64,000 nt of DNA from a virus. The position numbers were made by a program, and so were the translations under genes. Under the pieces are notes generated by a model. That model made no database searches. It had not been told where the DNA came from and saw only the letters and a program-made list of their open reading frames with translations. This document shows positions 15,175 to 24,552 of the stretch, in pieces (position 1 is the stretch's first letter; each line of letters starts with the position of its first letter). The stretch covers positions 62,001 to 126,000 of IMG/VR virus record IMGVR_UViG_3300027857_000001, one strand, 5' to 3'.

Positions 15175-17501
15175 CGAGCCTCAACGGACACGGCGAGGAT
15201 GAGGGCGGCCAGGTCATCGCCCTGCGGCCGGATTCCGGTGCGGATGCACAGGACTCCGGCCAGCCGCCCGGCCCGCCAATCCCGCCCGCGGTGGCCGCCG
15301 GTGACGGCGAGCCAGGCAAGCGCCGCCCCATCGTCCCCCCCGCGCTCGGCCGTGACCGCTGGCGGCAGACCGCCGGCGAATGGGCCGGGGAAACCTGCTA
15401 CCGGTGCGCGTATCACGCGGTCAGGTCACCGTGGTACCCGGTGTGGTTCAGCTTCCTGGCCGGCCGGGGCGGGTGGCGGCTGGTGAAGAAGCTAGCCCGC
15501 TGGTGGTCCGCACCTGAACTGAAGATCCTGGAATCCGAGGCTGTCGCCAGGGGCAATGCGGCCCACCACCAGGCGATGCAGGCCCATCTTGAAGGCACGC
15601 GGACCCGCAAGCGGCACGGCCAGATCGTCGGGGTCAGCGCGTTCCTGGCGGCCGGTGTCATCGCTGCGGCCCTGAAGTTCGCGCCCTGGTGGGCCTGGCC
15701 GCTCGCCGGATGCGCCACGTACCCGGTGCTGGTTTATCACGGCAGGCCCATCGGGAAGCCGATCATCCACTCGGCGATCGTCCCCCCGCAGTACCAGCCG
15801 CCGACGAAGGAGATCATCACCCAGGCGTTCGACAGCCTCGGCATCGGCAGGCTGAGCGCCCACATCAAGACGGCGGGCACGCTCGACTGGATCATCGACC
15901 TGCACAACGACAACGACGGCTGGGCGATCGAGCTTGACCTGCCCAAGGGCGTCACCGCGAAGATGATCATCGCCAAGCGCAAGGAACTGTCGTCCGGGCT
16001 GCGCCGCCCGCTTTCCGCCGTCTGGCCTGAAGCGGTTCCCGGAGAGCACGAGGGGCGCCTGTTCCTGTGGATCGGCCGCCGCGACCTGGCGAAGCAGAAG
16101 CCCGTCCCGTACCCGCTGCTGAAGTCCGGCACAGGGGACATCTTCCAGCAGGCGCCGTTCGGCACCCTCCCGCGCGGGACGAAAGTCACCGTACCGATGT
16201 TCCAGGCCAACTGGCTGGTCGGTGCGACCATGGGCAACGGCAAGACCGCGACACTCAGGGTGCTGCTGGCCTGGGCCGCGCTCGACACGGTGTGCGACCT
16301 GTGGATTCACGAGCACTCCGGCAAGGGTGACCTGGAGCCGTACGCGCAGGTATCCCACCGCTACGTGTCCGGGATCGATGACGAGTCCATCGCCTACACC
16401 GCCGAGTCCCTGCGCATGCTGCGCAGGGAACTGGAGAAGCGGCAGAAGATCTTCAAGACCATACCTGGGGAACGCAAGCCGGACGCCGCCCTGACCCGCG
16501 AGCTGGCGCTGGCCGACAGGCGGCTCCGCCCGATCGCGGCCGTGTTCGATGAGGCTCACAACGCCTTCAGCCATCCCAGGTACGGCGAGCAGATTGAGGC
16601 GGACATGGAGTTCGTCATGCGCCTCGGACGGGCCTACGGGATCATGATCTTCCTCGCGACCCAGCGGCCCGGCCAGGGCTCGATCCCGCCGGCCATCACC
16701 GCCGTGCTCGTGATCCGGTTCTGCCTGAAGGTCAACGACCAGGTCACTAACGACATGATCCTCGGCACCGGCTCATACACGGCGGGCTGGAACGCCGCCG
16801 AGTTCCGTCACGAGATAGACGCGGGCCTGGGCTGGCTGCGCGGGGCTGCCGAGCCCTGCGCGCCGAAGGTCTACTACCTCAACCTGCCCGCGACCAAGAA
16901 AGTCGCTGCCCGTGCGCGAGCGATGCGCGAGGCCGCCGGCGTGCTGTCCGGTCACGCGCTCGGCGAGGAGAACCCGGCGGAGGAAACCCGCGACTACCTC
17001 GCCGATGTCCTGTCGGTGTTCGGCACCGAACCGAACCTGTGGTGCAAGACCATCGCCGAGCGCATGCGTGACCGGATCCCGGGCGTCTACGCGGACACCA
17101 CTCCTGCTGCGGTCTCAAGCCAGCTCAAGGCGCGCGGAGTCACCGTGAAGAACGTCCGTGAGCCCGGCAGGGACCCGAACCTGGGATGCGAGCGCGCGGC
17201 TGTAGAGGCGGCACTGGCCGGCAAGGTCCCGGCCGCAGCGCCTGCTGAAGGGCAGCGGGCCGACCCGGAACTGCTGGCCCTCGCTGCCGAGCAGGTGATC
17301 AGCACCCAGCACGCGACGACCGCGATGCTCCAGCGCAAGCTCCGGGTGACGCACGCCGAGGCACTGGACCTGATGGCTGCGCTCGAGCTGGCCGGGATCG
17401 TCGGCACGGCGAGGGAAGGCTCGGTCTCGCGGGATGTCCTCGTGAAGCCGGACGGCCTCGGGGACGCGCTCGCGAGGGTGAAGGAGACGGCCGGTGTGTA
17501 G
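15171..17501 (+). CDS. traB: TraB-type FtsK/SpoIIIE conjugative DNA translocase
   Basis: 776 residues from ATG 15171 (ATGA overlap). Membrane segments lie near 155-195 (VGVSAFLAAGVIAAALKFAP and following). The motor has Walker A GATMGNGKT (351-359) and Walker B VFDEAH (Asp460, Glu461), then LATQRPGQGS as sensor. The last 80 residues (TTAMLQRKLRVTHAEALDLM; RDVLVKP) form a gamma-like winged helix that in TraB recognises 8-bp clt repeats. Family members move double-stranded DNA between mycelial cells with no relaxase. It is the core gene for assigning this module to actinomycete integrative conjugative or plasmid elements. An alternative is a phage-encoded FtsK-like partition motor. Confidence 0.85.
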   Translation: MTSLNGHGEDEGGQVIALRPDSGADAQDSGQPPGPPIPPAVAAGDGEPGKRRPIVPPALGRDRWRQTAGEWAGETCYRCAYHAVRSPWYPVWFSFLAGRGGWRLVKKLARWWSAPELKILESEAVARGNAAHHQAMQAHLEGTRTRKRHGQIVGVSAFLAAGVIAAALKFAPWWAWPLAGCATYPVLVYHGRPIGKPIIHSAIVPPQYQPPTKEIITQAFDSLGIGRLSAHIKTAGTLDWIIDLHNDNDGWAIELDLPKGVTAKMIIAKRKELSSGLRRPLSAVWPEAVPGEHEGRLFLWIGRRDLAKQKPVPYPLLKSGTGDIFQQAPFGTLPRGTKVTVPMFQANWLVGATMGNGKTATLRVLLAWAALDTVCDLWIHEHSGKGDLEPYAQVSHRYVSGIDDESIAYTAESLRMLRRELEKRQKIFKTIPGERKPDAALTRELALADRRLRPIAAVFDEAHNAFSHPRYGEQIEADMEFVMRLGRAYGIMIFLATQRPGQGSIPPAITAVLVIRFCLKVNDQVTNDMILGTGSYTAGWNAAEFRHEIDAGLGWLRGAAEPCAPKVYYLNLPATKKVAARARAMREAAGVLSGHALGEENPAEETRDYLADVLSVFGTEPNLWCKTIAERMRDRIPGVYADTTPAAVSSQLKARGVTVKNVREPGRDPNLGCERAAVEAALAGKVPAAAPAEGQRADPELLALAAEQVISTQHATTAMLQRKLRVTHAEALDLMAALELAGIVGTAREGSVSRDVLVKPDGLGDALARVKETAGV

Positions 17502-17689
17502 GACCAGGACCCCGGAAACCGTTAAACATCTCCTACAGCCCCGGACCTGCGAAGACATGGAGCGCGATAACGGGCGCTACAGAGTGCGGGCCTGTGACCT
17601 GCGATGTTATGCGGGACCTACACAGGCATCACGGCGCGCGGAATGGCAGTCCCTAGGGAGCACCTGCACAAGACGGAGGATCAGCGGGC

Positions 17690-18310
17690 GTGCGGATCTC
17701 GGTATCGCTGATCCGCTGCGGCCGGTGCGGGAAGACCTACTCCCGTCCGCTCGGGCACGTCTGCGTCACCAGTGCCACGAGCAAGCGCAGGACACGGCGC
17801 ACTGCCTTCCGGCCGCACGTCTCGCTGACCTGCTCGAAGTGCGGCAAGCCGCTCGGCAACCCGCTCACACACACCTGCACGGTCCGCACCGACTGGAAGA
17901 AGCGGGCCGCCGCTGCCGAGCGGAAGCGCAAGGCCTCGGAGAAGCGCCGGAAAGCCGCGCCGGCGAAGGCTGCGGCGAAGGCCCGCCGGAAGGCCGCGGC
18001 TGGTGTCCGCCGCGCCGCCGAGCGGGAACGCCGCAAGCAGGCCGTCGCCAGGGCCGTAGCCGCCGAGCGCGCCCGGAACGAGAAGGCACGCAGGCGTGCA
18101 GCCAGCCAGACCCACGACAGGACACGCCATGAGCCTCAGAGCTGCGGGGACCTCAATTGCCACCGCTACCCGTGCCGCATCTGGCGTGAAGCTTCCGAGG
18201 CCGGCCACCTGCGCGGACTCGCCGAGGGCTACGCGAAGGGCTACGCCGACGGGTACGCGAGCGGCTACCCGGACGGGATCAGGGCGTGTCCCCTTCCCCA
18301 CCAGGGGTGA
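17690..18310 (+). CDS. zinc-finger protein with long basic coiled region
   Basis: 206 residues from GTG 17690, with GGAGG 10-15 nt upstream. Two zinc knuckles (CGRCGKTYSRPLGHVC; CSKCGKPLGNPLTHTC) precede a highly charged helix of about 85 residues rich in KRA, then a Cys-containing tail and four YA/SGY repeats. Likely nucleic-acid binding. Genes like this accompany traB in streptomycete elements. No function known. Confidence 0.65.
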   Translation: MRISVSLIRCGRCGKTYSRPLGHVCVTSATSKRRTRRTAFRPHVSLTCSKCGKPLGNPLTHTCTVRTDWKKRAAAAERKRKASEKRRKAAPAKAAAKARRKAAAGVRRAAERERRKQAVARAVAAERARNEKARRRAASQTHDRTRHEPQSCGDLNCHRYPCRIWREASEAGHLRGLAEGYAKGYADGYASGYPDGIRACPLPHQG

Positions 18311-18313
18311 GGC

Positions 18314-18646
18314 ATGCTGATCGCCGTCCTGGCCGTCGTCGTCGCTGCGTGCGCCAGCCACGGTGCACTAGCGCTGATCCTCGCCATGTTCGCAGCCGTC
18401 ACCGTGTACGTGCTGGTCACGCTCGTGCACCCGGTGCACCGCTGTGTGCGGTGCCGGGGACGGCGGGTCATCGTGCACGGGAGCCGTGCACAGGCATGCC
18501 GGCCCTGCAGGGCGTCCGGCCGTACCAGGCGGCTGGGCGCCCCGGTTATCCACCGTCTCGCCTGGTCGCTCATCGGCCCGGCGCTCCGCTCTGTGCTGGA
18601 AGTACGCCACGAGGAGCTGCGCGAGAAGGCGGGGTACCCGGAATGA
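18314..18646 (+). CDS. membrane protein with CxxC zinc knuckle
   Basis: 110 residues. Residues 1-40 are hydrophobic with two segments. Next comes CVRCRGRRVIVHG...CRPC, a zinc knuckle, then a helical tail. Starts 3 nt after the previous stop. Part of the transfer module; function unknown. Confidence 0.6.
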   Translation: MLIAVLAVVVAACASHGALALILAMFAAVTVYVLVTLVHPVHRCVRCRGRRVIVHGSRAQACRPCRASGRTRRLGAPVIHRLAWSLIGPALRSVLEVRHEELREKAGYPE

Positions 18647-19074
18647 GCTGTCCTGGCCTCCACTGCCCCGGCTGCGGGTCCTGCTCGGGCGGCGGCGGCC
18701 AGCTCGCTGCGTGGGCGCTGCTGGCCGCCGCCGCGACCGGAGTCCTGTCGTGGCTCGCAGCCCGCATCTGGTGGATCGCCGGGGCGGCAGCCGGAGCTCT
18801 CGCCCTCGCGATCCTCGCCGCCGTCCTGCTGCGCCGTGCCATGCACCGGATGCGGGCGGCCGACCTGGCGCAGCTCGCCGCGACGCACAAGACCATCGCC
18901 GCCGAACGGAAGCCGCAGGTCACGAAGGTGACGCCGACCGCGATCACGAACCACTACCACGGGCCCGAGGTCCACTTCCACGGCGCGGGGGCGGCTGAGG
19001 CTGCAGTCCGCGCCATGCAGCAAGCGATACCCGGGCAGGCCGGGGACGCCATCACCGGAAGGAACGAGCGATGA
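18643..19074 (+). CDS. membrane protein with Cys-rich N-terminus
   Basis: 143 residues (ATGA overlap at 18643). N-terminal MSCPGLHCPGCGSCSGGGG, two membrane segments between 20 and 65, then a soluble tail with His-rich HYHGPEVHFHG. Probably a small Spd-like membrane protein of the transfer module. The Cys and His clusters suggest metal binding. Confidence 0.6.
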   Translation: MSCPGLHCPGCGSCSGGGGQLAAWALLAAAATGVLSWLAARIWWIAGAAAGALALAILAAVLLRRAMHRMRAADLAQLAATHKTIAAERKPQVTKVTPTAITNHYHGPEVHFHGAGAAEAAVRAMQQAIPGQAGDAITGRNER

Positions 19075-19253
19075 CCAAGTCAGTCAGCGGATCGCGCCGC
19101 GCTGACGGCAAGCCAGAGACGGCAGCCGACAAGCGGTTCTTCGACCTGCGCGAGTCCGGCTACACCGGGCCGATCGACCAGGACGGCCGCGTCCCCGCCG
19201 AGGACCGTCCAGCGCGCGGGATCCTCCACGCGCTCCGCAAGCGCGAGGCGTGA
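19071..19253 (+). CDS. small charged protein
   Basis: 60 residues, hydrophilic (DKRFFDLRESGYTGPIDQDG). Starts inside the previous stop. No family recognised. Confidence 0.5.
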   Translation: MTKSVSGSRRADGKPETAADKRFFDLRESGYTGPIDQDGRVPAEDRPARGILHALRKREA

Positions 19254-19257
19254 CGTC

Positions 19258-19926
19258 ATGACCCACTTCACCCTAATCAGGGCCCGGTCCCAGCCTGACG
19301 GCATCCTGCCCGGCAGTGACAACACAGGCCAGCCGCCTATTGTCACGGCCAACCCGCGCTGCCTGCTGCCCTCGGAGGTATTCGGCGACACCGAGACGGA
19401 ACTGCTCGGGCACGCCTGGGAACTGGCCGGACTGGAGCCGCGCGGGCCGGTCACCGAAGACGAAGGCGACGCTGAGTGCCCGGACGGCTGGACCATCACG
19501 AGTCGCACGGCGGACCTGTCCGCGATGCTCGGACCGCAGGCCGCCCAGATCCTCGACGCGATCGCCGAGGCAGAGAAAACCCTGGTCAGCGGCGGTCCTG
19601 GCGACGCGACAGAGGTCGCGGAGGCGTACCACGCTGCTGTCGAGGCGGACTACCGGGCCATCGACACCGCGGCCGACGCCGCAGTCGCCGCGCTGGAAGC
19701 GTACGGAGCGGACGGGGACTGGTGGGCCGGGATCGGCGCCTGCCAGTACGGCCGGGGCGAGATCCTCGCCCTCGCCGCCCGCGACCTCACCGGCACCACG
19801 ACGGAATGGGCACAGGAGGCTTACGGCACCCTGACCCGGCCCTGGCTGACCGCATTCGGTCGGCCGGTTCACCCAGATGACAAGACGGCTACGGCCGGGA
19901 AGGAACAGTTATGCCACTCCCAGTAA
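19258..19926 (+). CDS. hypothetical acidic protein
   Basis: 222 residues, acidic and helical (ADLSAMLGPQAAQILDAIAE; AVAALEAYGADGDWWAGIGA). No motif recognised. Begins 4 nt after the previous stop and overlaps the integration host factor gene by 16 nt, so it belongs to the same transcript. Confidence 0.6.
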   Translation: MTHFTLIRARSQPDGILPGSDNTGQPPIVTANPRCLLPSEVFGDTETELLGHAWELAGLEPRGPVTEDEGDAECPDGWTITSRTADLSAMLGPQAAQILDAIAEAEKTLVSGGPGDATEVAEAYHAAVEADYRAIDTAADAAVAALEAYGADGDWWAGIGACQYGRGEILALAARDLTGTTTEWAQEAYGTLTRPWLTAFGRPVHPDDKTATAGKEQLCHSQ

Positions 19927-20231
19927 TGACCCCTGAGCAGCGCGCCGAGGCGCTCCGCAAGGCCGCCGCATCCCGCGCCGCCAGCTCGGCCGCGCTCGCG
20001 AAGGTCCGCAGCGGAGAGATCACCGTCGCCGACGTCCTCGACAGCGACGACTCCCCGCTGCTGGCCGCACCCGTCCGCCGCGTCCTGCTCGCCGTCCCCG
20101 GCATCGGCTCCGCGAAGGCGGACAAGATCCTCGCCGAGGTCGGCATCGACGGGAAGCGGCGCTTCCGGGGCCTCGGCGTCCAGCAGCGGGCCATCCTGCG
20201 TGACCTCGCCGAGAAGTTTCCCGCACCCTGA
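19911..20231 (+). CDS. mihF: integration host factor, actinobacterial type (mIHF-like)
   Basis: 106 residues. It matches the mycobacterial/streptomycete IHF pattern: MPLPVMTPEQRAEALRKAAA at the start, LLAVPGIGSAKADKILAEVG (helix-hairpin-helix) and RFRGLGVQQRAIL near the end. mIHF bends DNA in intasome formation for phage L5 and acts as a nucleoid protein in Streptomyces. A mobile-element copy may support its own site-specific recombination or transfer. Preceded by AAGGAA and followed by a strong terminator, so it closes the operon. Confidence 0.85.
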   Translation: MPLPVMTPEQRAEALRKAAASRAASSAALAKVRSGEITVADVLDSDDSPLLAAPVRRVLLAVPGIGSAKADKILAEVGIDGKRRFRGLGVQQRAILRDLAEKFPAP

Positions 20232-20238
20232 CCCTCCA

Positions 20239-20279
20239 TCCCGCACCCGCCCGGTCCCCGCTTCCGGGCGGGTGCGGGA
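20239..20279 (+). terminator. strong 16-bp hairpin terminator after the IHF gene
   Basis: Perfect 16-bp stem (20239-20254 with 20264-20279) and 9-nt loop, 8 nt after the IHF stop. No U-tract, as is common in actinobacteria. Confidence 0.8.
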
Positions 20280-20314
20280 ACCGCCCCGAAGACGACAACC
20301 CGAGGACACCTGAC

Positions 20315-21601
20315 ATGGCACCCCTTACGCTCCCGAACCCGCCGCGCTTCTGGCGCAAAGGCGAGACGCTGGCGTGGCCTCAGCGCAAGCAGGACGACGC
20401 CAGGACCGCCATCGACGGCGACACGGTGATACGCCTGCTGACCGCCTTCGTGGTCCTGGCGGTCGCAAGCTTTGCGGCAGTGATCAGCTACAGCCATATC
20501 TTCTTCCTCGGACGCCACCACGGCCAGGATGGCACTGCCGCGCGGCTGCTGCCGCTGTCGGTCGACGGGCTGATCGCCGCCGCGTCTCTTGTCATGCTCC
20601 ACGCGGCAAGAAACAGGCTCTCGGTGCCGTGGCTGGCGCGCGCCATGCTGGCAACCGGCGTCGGAGCCACCGTCGCCGCCAACGTGGCGTATGGCCTGCC
20701 CTTTGGCGTTGCTGGCGCACTGGTCAGCGCATGGCCTGCCGTCGCGTTCGTAGGCTCGGTTGAGATGGCCGTCCGGTTCGTGCGTGACGCACGCCATGCC
20801 GCCACGGCACCGGCAGTAGAGCAGACAGAACACCGGACAGCCGGCCGGACAGAAACCGGCGCCGAAGGCGACAGCAAAACGGCAGATGCCCAGGCCGGCT
20901 CTGACAACCTGCCGGACAGAGACTTGGCCAGAATGCCGGACAGCGTGGCGGACAGGGACCGCCGCGAACGCCGCCACCGCCAGCCGTCAGCACGCGCCCG
21001 CGCCGTCACCACGCTGCGCCGCAACCCGGCACTGACTGACGCCGAAGTGGCGAAGAAAACTGGCGTGTCGGAGCGCACTGTCCAGCGCGCCAGGGAAGAC
21101 CTCGCGGCGACGGCCAAATTACAGAGGAGCAGACCCATGACCACGACAGAGACCGGGCAGCCATACGAGCGCACCGACGGCCCGGTGAACCTGTGGTTCA
21201 GCCTCAGCTACGCGAACTTCCTGGTGTGGCACCGGACCCACATGCAGTCGATGCCGCTGGACTGGCAGGACCGTTTCGTGGAGCTGGCGGAAGAACTCGA
21301 GGCGGCCTTCCCGGACCACGCGGCGACCGGGTACGAGGTCGCCACCGTCCGCGACGCGTACGTCAGCGAGCTGACCGTTGCCGAGATGGAACAGCTCGGC
21401 ATCACCGCGGATGGCGAATCCGGTGAGTACTACGACCGCAACGGCCGGACCCTCCACAGCTTCCAGCATGTCGGCATCCCGGTCCCCGACCCGGTTCCGC
21501 ACTACCGCCGGTCTTACCTGCCTCCCGATGAGGAGGCCATAGCTGCTGTCCGGGCAGCCCGCACTGCGAATCACTGTAGTGATGACCGGTTATCCGGCTG
21601 A
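20315..21601 (+). CDS. DUF2637 membrane protein with HTH, fused to a second domain
   Basis: 428 residues. Residues 35-165 hold four membrane helices in the DUF2637 style (LLPLSVDGLIAAASLVMLHA). A charged linker and a C-terminal HTH (LTDAEVAKKTGVSERTVQRA) end near 272. The frame then continues without a stop into a soluble domain (VNLWFSLSYANFLVWHRTHM) of about 155 residues. ATG 21137 at the joint has a good ribosome site (GAGGAG, 21124-21129), so the second part may also be made alone. DUF2637 proteins are typical of actinomycete plasmids and integrative elements. The 3' end overlaps the convergent helicase gene by 31 nt. Confidence 0.75.
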   Translation: MAPLTLPNPPRFWRKGETLAWPQRKQDDARTAIDGDTVIRLLTAFVVLAVASFAAVISYSHIFFLGRHHGQDGTAARLLPLSVDGLIAAASLVMLHAARNRLSVPWLARAMLATGVGATVAANVAYGLPFGVAGALVSAWPAVAFVGSVEMAVRFVRDARHAATAPAVEQTEHRTAGRTETGAEGDSKTADAQAGSDNLPDRDLARMPDSVADRDRRERRHRQPSARARAVTTLRRNPALTDAEVAKKTGVSERTVQRAREDLAATAKLQRSRPMTTTETGQPYERTDGPVNLWFSLSYANFLVWHRTHMQSMPLDWQDRFVELAEELEAAFPDHAATGYEVATVRDAYVSELTVAEMEQLGITADGESGEYYDRNGRTLHSFQHVGIPVPDPVPHYRRSYLPPDEEAIAAVRAARTANHCSDDRLSG

Positions 21602-24552
21602 CGCGGCATATCGCCGGGCACCCAGGTCACCCCTAGTTCCGTGAGCACCTCCTGGGCCTCGGGATGAATCTTCCCGCCGCGGCGGACGACCGCCTTCTTG
21701 TTCGCCAGCCACTGCCCCAGCTTCAGGCCATCCGGCGTGACATACGTGCCGGGCACCATAGCGTGCCCGTTCTCGGCGTGCCAGGCGCGCAGCGCCGCGA
21801 TCATCCCGGGCTGATTCCGCCTCCTGGGCGGGTGCCACCGCACCCGTAGTTCCTCCAGTGCCTCGCGCGTGGCGGGCAGCACCGTGTCCCCGCGTGCGAG
21901 CTGGGCTTTCTTGTTGCGAAGCCATTGCCCGAGCCGCAGGCCATCAGCCGTTACGTACCGGTACGGCACGTCCGCGTTCCCGTTCTCGGCGCGGTACGCA
22001 CGCAGCGCCGCGATCATCTCGGACTGGTCGCGGTCTCGCGGGCTGCCCCATTCGATCCCGAGTTCTTCCAGCGCGGCTGCCCTGTCTGGCGCGAGCCTCC
22101 CGGCGGCATAATCTTTGCGGCGGTTGCTCAGCCATGAGCCGAGCGCCTTGATCCGCTTGCCGGCCGCAGGGTGCGGGATGCGCAGGTGACCGTGCTCGCG
22201 GCGGAAATCGCGGCAGTCCTCCAGCCCGTCAAGCCAGGACGGCTCGCCCGGGTCCAGCGGCACCCCGAGTTCCTCGAGCGCCGCCGTCCTGGCGGGGGCG
22301 AGCATCCCGGAACGCCACTGCTTCCGGGCGCCGGTGAGCCATGGGCTCAGCCTGATGCCCCGAGGCGTCCGGTAATCGCGCGGGAGGACGCAGTGACCGT
22401 GCTCCGCGATGAACTCCCGGAGCGCCTCCAGGTTGTCATCCCATGTCCATCTCGGGCTCCAGTCGATCCTGAGCCGTTCCAGGACGGCCGCGCGCTCCGC
22501 AGCCAGCTCGCCCTTCCGGTACTGGCCGCGCAGCATGACGATCCACGTGCCGAGCTTCACGCCGCTGACCGGAGGGTGCCCGGACGGGACGTTGATGTGC
22601 CCGTGGACGGCGTGGTACTCGCGCGCGGCAGCGAGGTTCCGCTCCCACGCGTCTCCCAGGTCCCACCGCATGCCGAGCGCTTCCAGGGCCGCGGCACGGC
22701 CGGATGCGAGCTTCCCGGCCCGGTAGTCATCACGCCGGCTGTCGATCCACGTGCCGAGACGGAACCCGTCGTCAGCGGCATACCGCTGCGGGACGTCAAG
22801 ATGGCCGTGCTCCGCCCGGTACGCGGCAGCCGCCCGGATGCCTGCCTGCCAGGCGGCTTCCGCGTGCACGGCCCCCATGTCCCAGACCATGCCTAGCTCG
22901 TCGAGCTTCGCGACCCTGTCAGGCGGGAGCTCTCCCCGCTTGCGCGCTGTCCGCTGGCCCGCGATCCACCGGCCGAGCAGGTACCCGTCAGGTTCCGGCT
23001 GGTCGACGGGAACGCGCAGGTGCCCGTGCCCGGCACGCCAGGCGACGGCGCGGGCGTACCCGTCCAGCCACCGGCTCGTGGTCGCATTCAGCAGCCTGAG
23101 TTCCAGCGCGCGGGCGAACGCGGCCGTGACCGGCTGCCCGGCCAGGCTCAGCCACTGCGGCGCATCCAGGATCCCGCCCTTCCCCTCCCTCGCCCCCCAG
23201 GCGGTGACTCGGACGCGGCCCTCGTCGAGCCAGTCGCTGAGCCGCTCGTCATGCGACCGCAGTGCCCGCACGACCCGCCATACCGTGTCGAACTGCGACC
23301 CTTCCAGCGCCGCCTCAGGGTTCTCGGCCGCATTCAGGAGGACAGGCACGATGACCGTCGCGATCTTCCCCTCCGCCGTACCGCGCCGGAGCGCACGCCC
23401 GACCGCCTGGACCACGTCGGTCGCGGAGTCACGGGGATCGGCGAACAGCACCGCGTCCAGCTCCGGGATGTCCACTCCCTCGGCAAGTACCTGGCAGTTG
23501 CTCACCACCACAGTCCGGTCGCGCGGGTGGTCCAGGTGCCGCAGGATGTCGCGGCGCTGCCAGGGCGGCATCTGCCCGTCCACCGCCTGCGCTGCGACGA
23601 TCGCGGGCCTCTCGCCGGCGGGCAGCAGGCCGGCGGCATTCAGCAGGGTTTCCGCGAACCGGTGCGCGGTCGCCACCCTGGAGTGGTAGGTGATCACGCG
23701 CCGCAGGTTCCACTGTGCCGAGGCTTTGAGTGCCGCGATCTGGGCGGCGAGCATCCCGGCGGTGACCGGCGGCCCGTCCGCCGATACGATCCGGTTCGCG
23801 GCCGGCGCGGTCAGGCGCGCGACCTCCGCGTCAGTGACGACCACCACGGCGACCCTGTAGTCGGCCAGCAGTCCCGCCTCGATCGCGTCAGCGAAGGCCA
23901 GCCGGAACACTTCCGGCCCGAACACTGCCTCCTTGTCCATGCTGACTGTCTCGTATCGTTCCGACGACATGATCCGGGGCGTCGCCGTCATGTAGAGCCG
24001 CCGTGCCGCCGGGATGGCCGTGTCGTAGTTGATGACGTTCCAGGCCCGGTCGGTACGGCCCGCCGCCCGGTGCGCCTCGTCGATCACGGCCAGGTCCCAT
24101 CCGGGAACACCGGGCGCGGTATGCGCGGCGGCGACTGCGGGCAGCGAGCTGTAGGTGGTGAACACCGTGACCCGCCTGCCGCTCCGGAGCCATGCCGCGA
24201 TGCCGCCAGGATCGGTGGACACCCCGCCGTTCAGGTGCGCCAGCGCCGGCCGCAGCCGCGCCGCTTCGGCCTGCGCGGAGTGATCCGAGCAGGCGGCGCC
24301 GATCACCCCGGCGTTTTCCCCCAGCCATGCGGCGTACACCCGGGCGGTCTGTGCGAGCAGGTCCAGCGTCGGGACCACGACCAGGACTTTCCCTGACGCA
24401 GCTACCAGCCGGGACACCTCAGCTCCGACCAGGGTCTTCCCGGTGCCGCACGCCATGATCACCTGGCACCTTCCCCCGCTCGCGAGGGCAGCCGAGGCGG
24501 CCCTGACGGCGTCCGCCTGGTGCGGCCACAGCGGCTGCGCGGACCGGGTCAC
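21571..24552 (-). CDS. DEAD/DEAH-box helicase with seven helicase-associated repeats
   Basis: 993 residues from GTG 24552 (GTGA overlap). Superfamily 2 core: Walker A ACGTGKT (GTGKT 36-40), VIDEAH (DEAH 158-161), YMTATPR, and motif VI QAVGRALRR. From about 495 to 985 come seven copies of a 66-70-residue module, each with a pattern like EHGH...VP...G..LG.W...R...G.L...R...L..L...W, the Helicase-Associated (HA) domain. HA repeats are found on actinobacterial and phage helicases and are thought to bind nucleic acid. The exact substrate is unknown; remodelling of replication or recombination intermediates, or a defence role, is possible. Confidence 0.85.
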   Translation of the reverse strand: MTRSAQPLWPHQADAVRAASAALASGGRCQVIMACGTGKTLVGAEVSRLVAASGKVLVVVPTLDLLAQTARVYAAWLGENAGVIGAACSDHSAQAEAARLRPALAHLNGGVSTDPGGIAAWLRSGRRVTVFTTYSSLPAVAAAHTAPGVPGWDLAVIDEAHRAAGRTDRAWNVINYDTAIPAARRLYMTATPRIMSSERYETVSMDKEAVFGPEVFRLAFADAIEAGLLADYRVAVVVVTDAEVARLTAPAANRIVSADGPPVTAGMLAAQIAALKASAQWNLRRVITYHSRVATAHRFAETLLNAAGLLPAGERPAIVAAQAVDGQMPPWQRRDILRHLDHPRDRTVVVSNCQVLAEGVDIPELDAVLFADPRDSATDVVQAVGRALRRGTAEGKIATVIVPVLLNAAENPEAALEGSQFDTVWRVVRALRSHDERLSDWLDEGRVRVTAWGAREGKGGILDAPQWLSLAGQPVTAAFARALELRLLNATTSRWLDGYARAVAWRAGHGHLRVPVDQPEPDGYLLGRWIAGQRTARKRGELPPDRVAKLDELGMVWDMGAVHAEAAWQAGIRAAAAYRAEHGHLDVPQRYAADDGFRLGTWIDSRRDDYRAGKLASGRAAALEALGMRWDLGDAWERNLAAAREYHAVHGHINVPSGHPPVSGVKLGTWIVMLRGQYRKGELAAERAAVLERLRIDWSPRWTWDDNLEALREFIAEHGHCVLPRDYRTPRGIRLSPWLTGARKQWRSGMLAPARTAALEELGVPLDPGEPSWLDGLEDCRDFRREHGHLRIPHPAAGKRIKALGSWLSNRRKDYAAGRLAPDRAAALEELGIEWGSPRDRDQSEMIAALRAYRAENGNADVPYRYVTADGLRLGQWLRNKKAQLARGDTVLPATREALEELRVRWHPPRRRNQPGMIAALRAWHAENGHAMVPGTYVTPDGLKLGQWLANKKAVVRRGGKIHPEAQEVLTELGVTWVPGDMPRQPDNRSSLQ

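Noticed and set aside
23020-24396. 458-codon plus-strand ORF
   Set aside because: Antisense to the helicase core, whose motifs are all intact.
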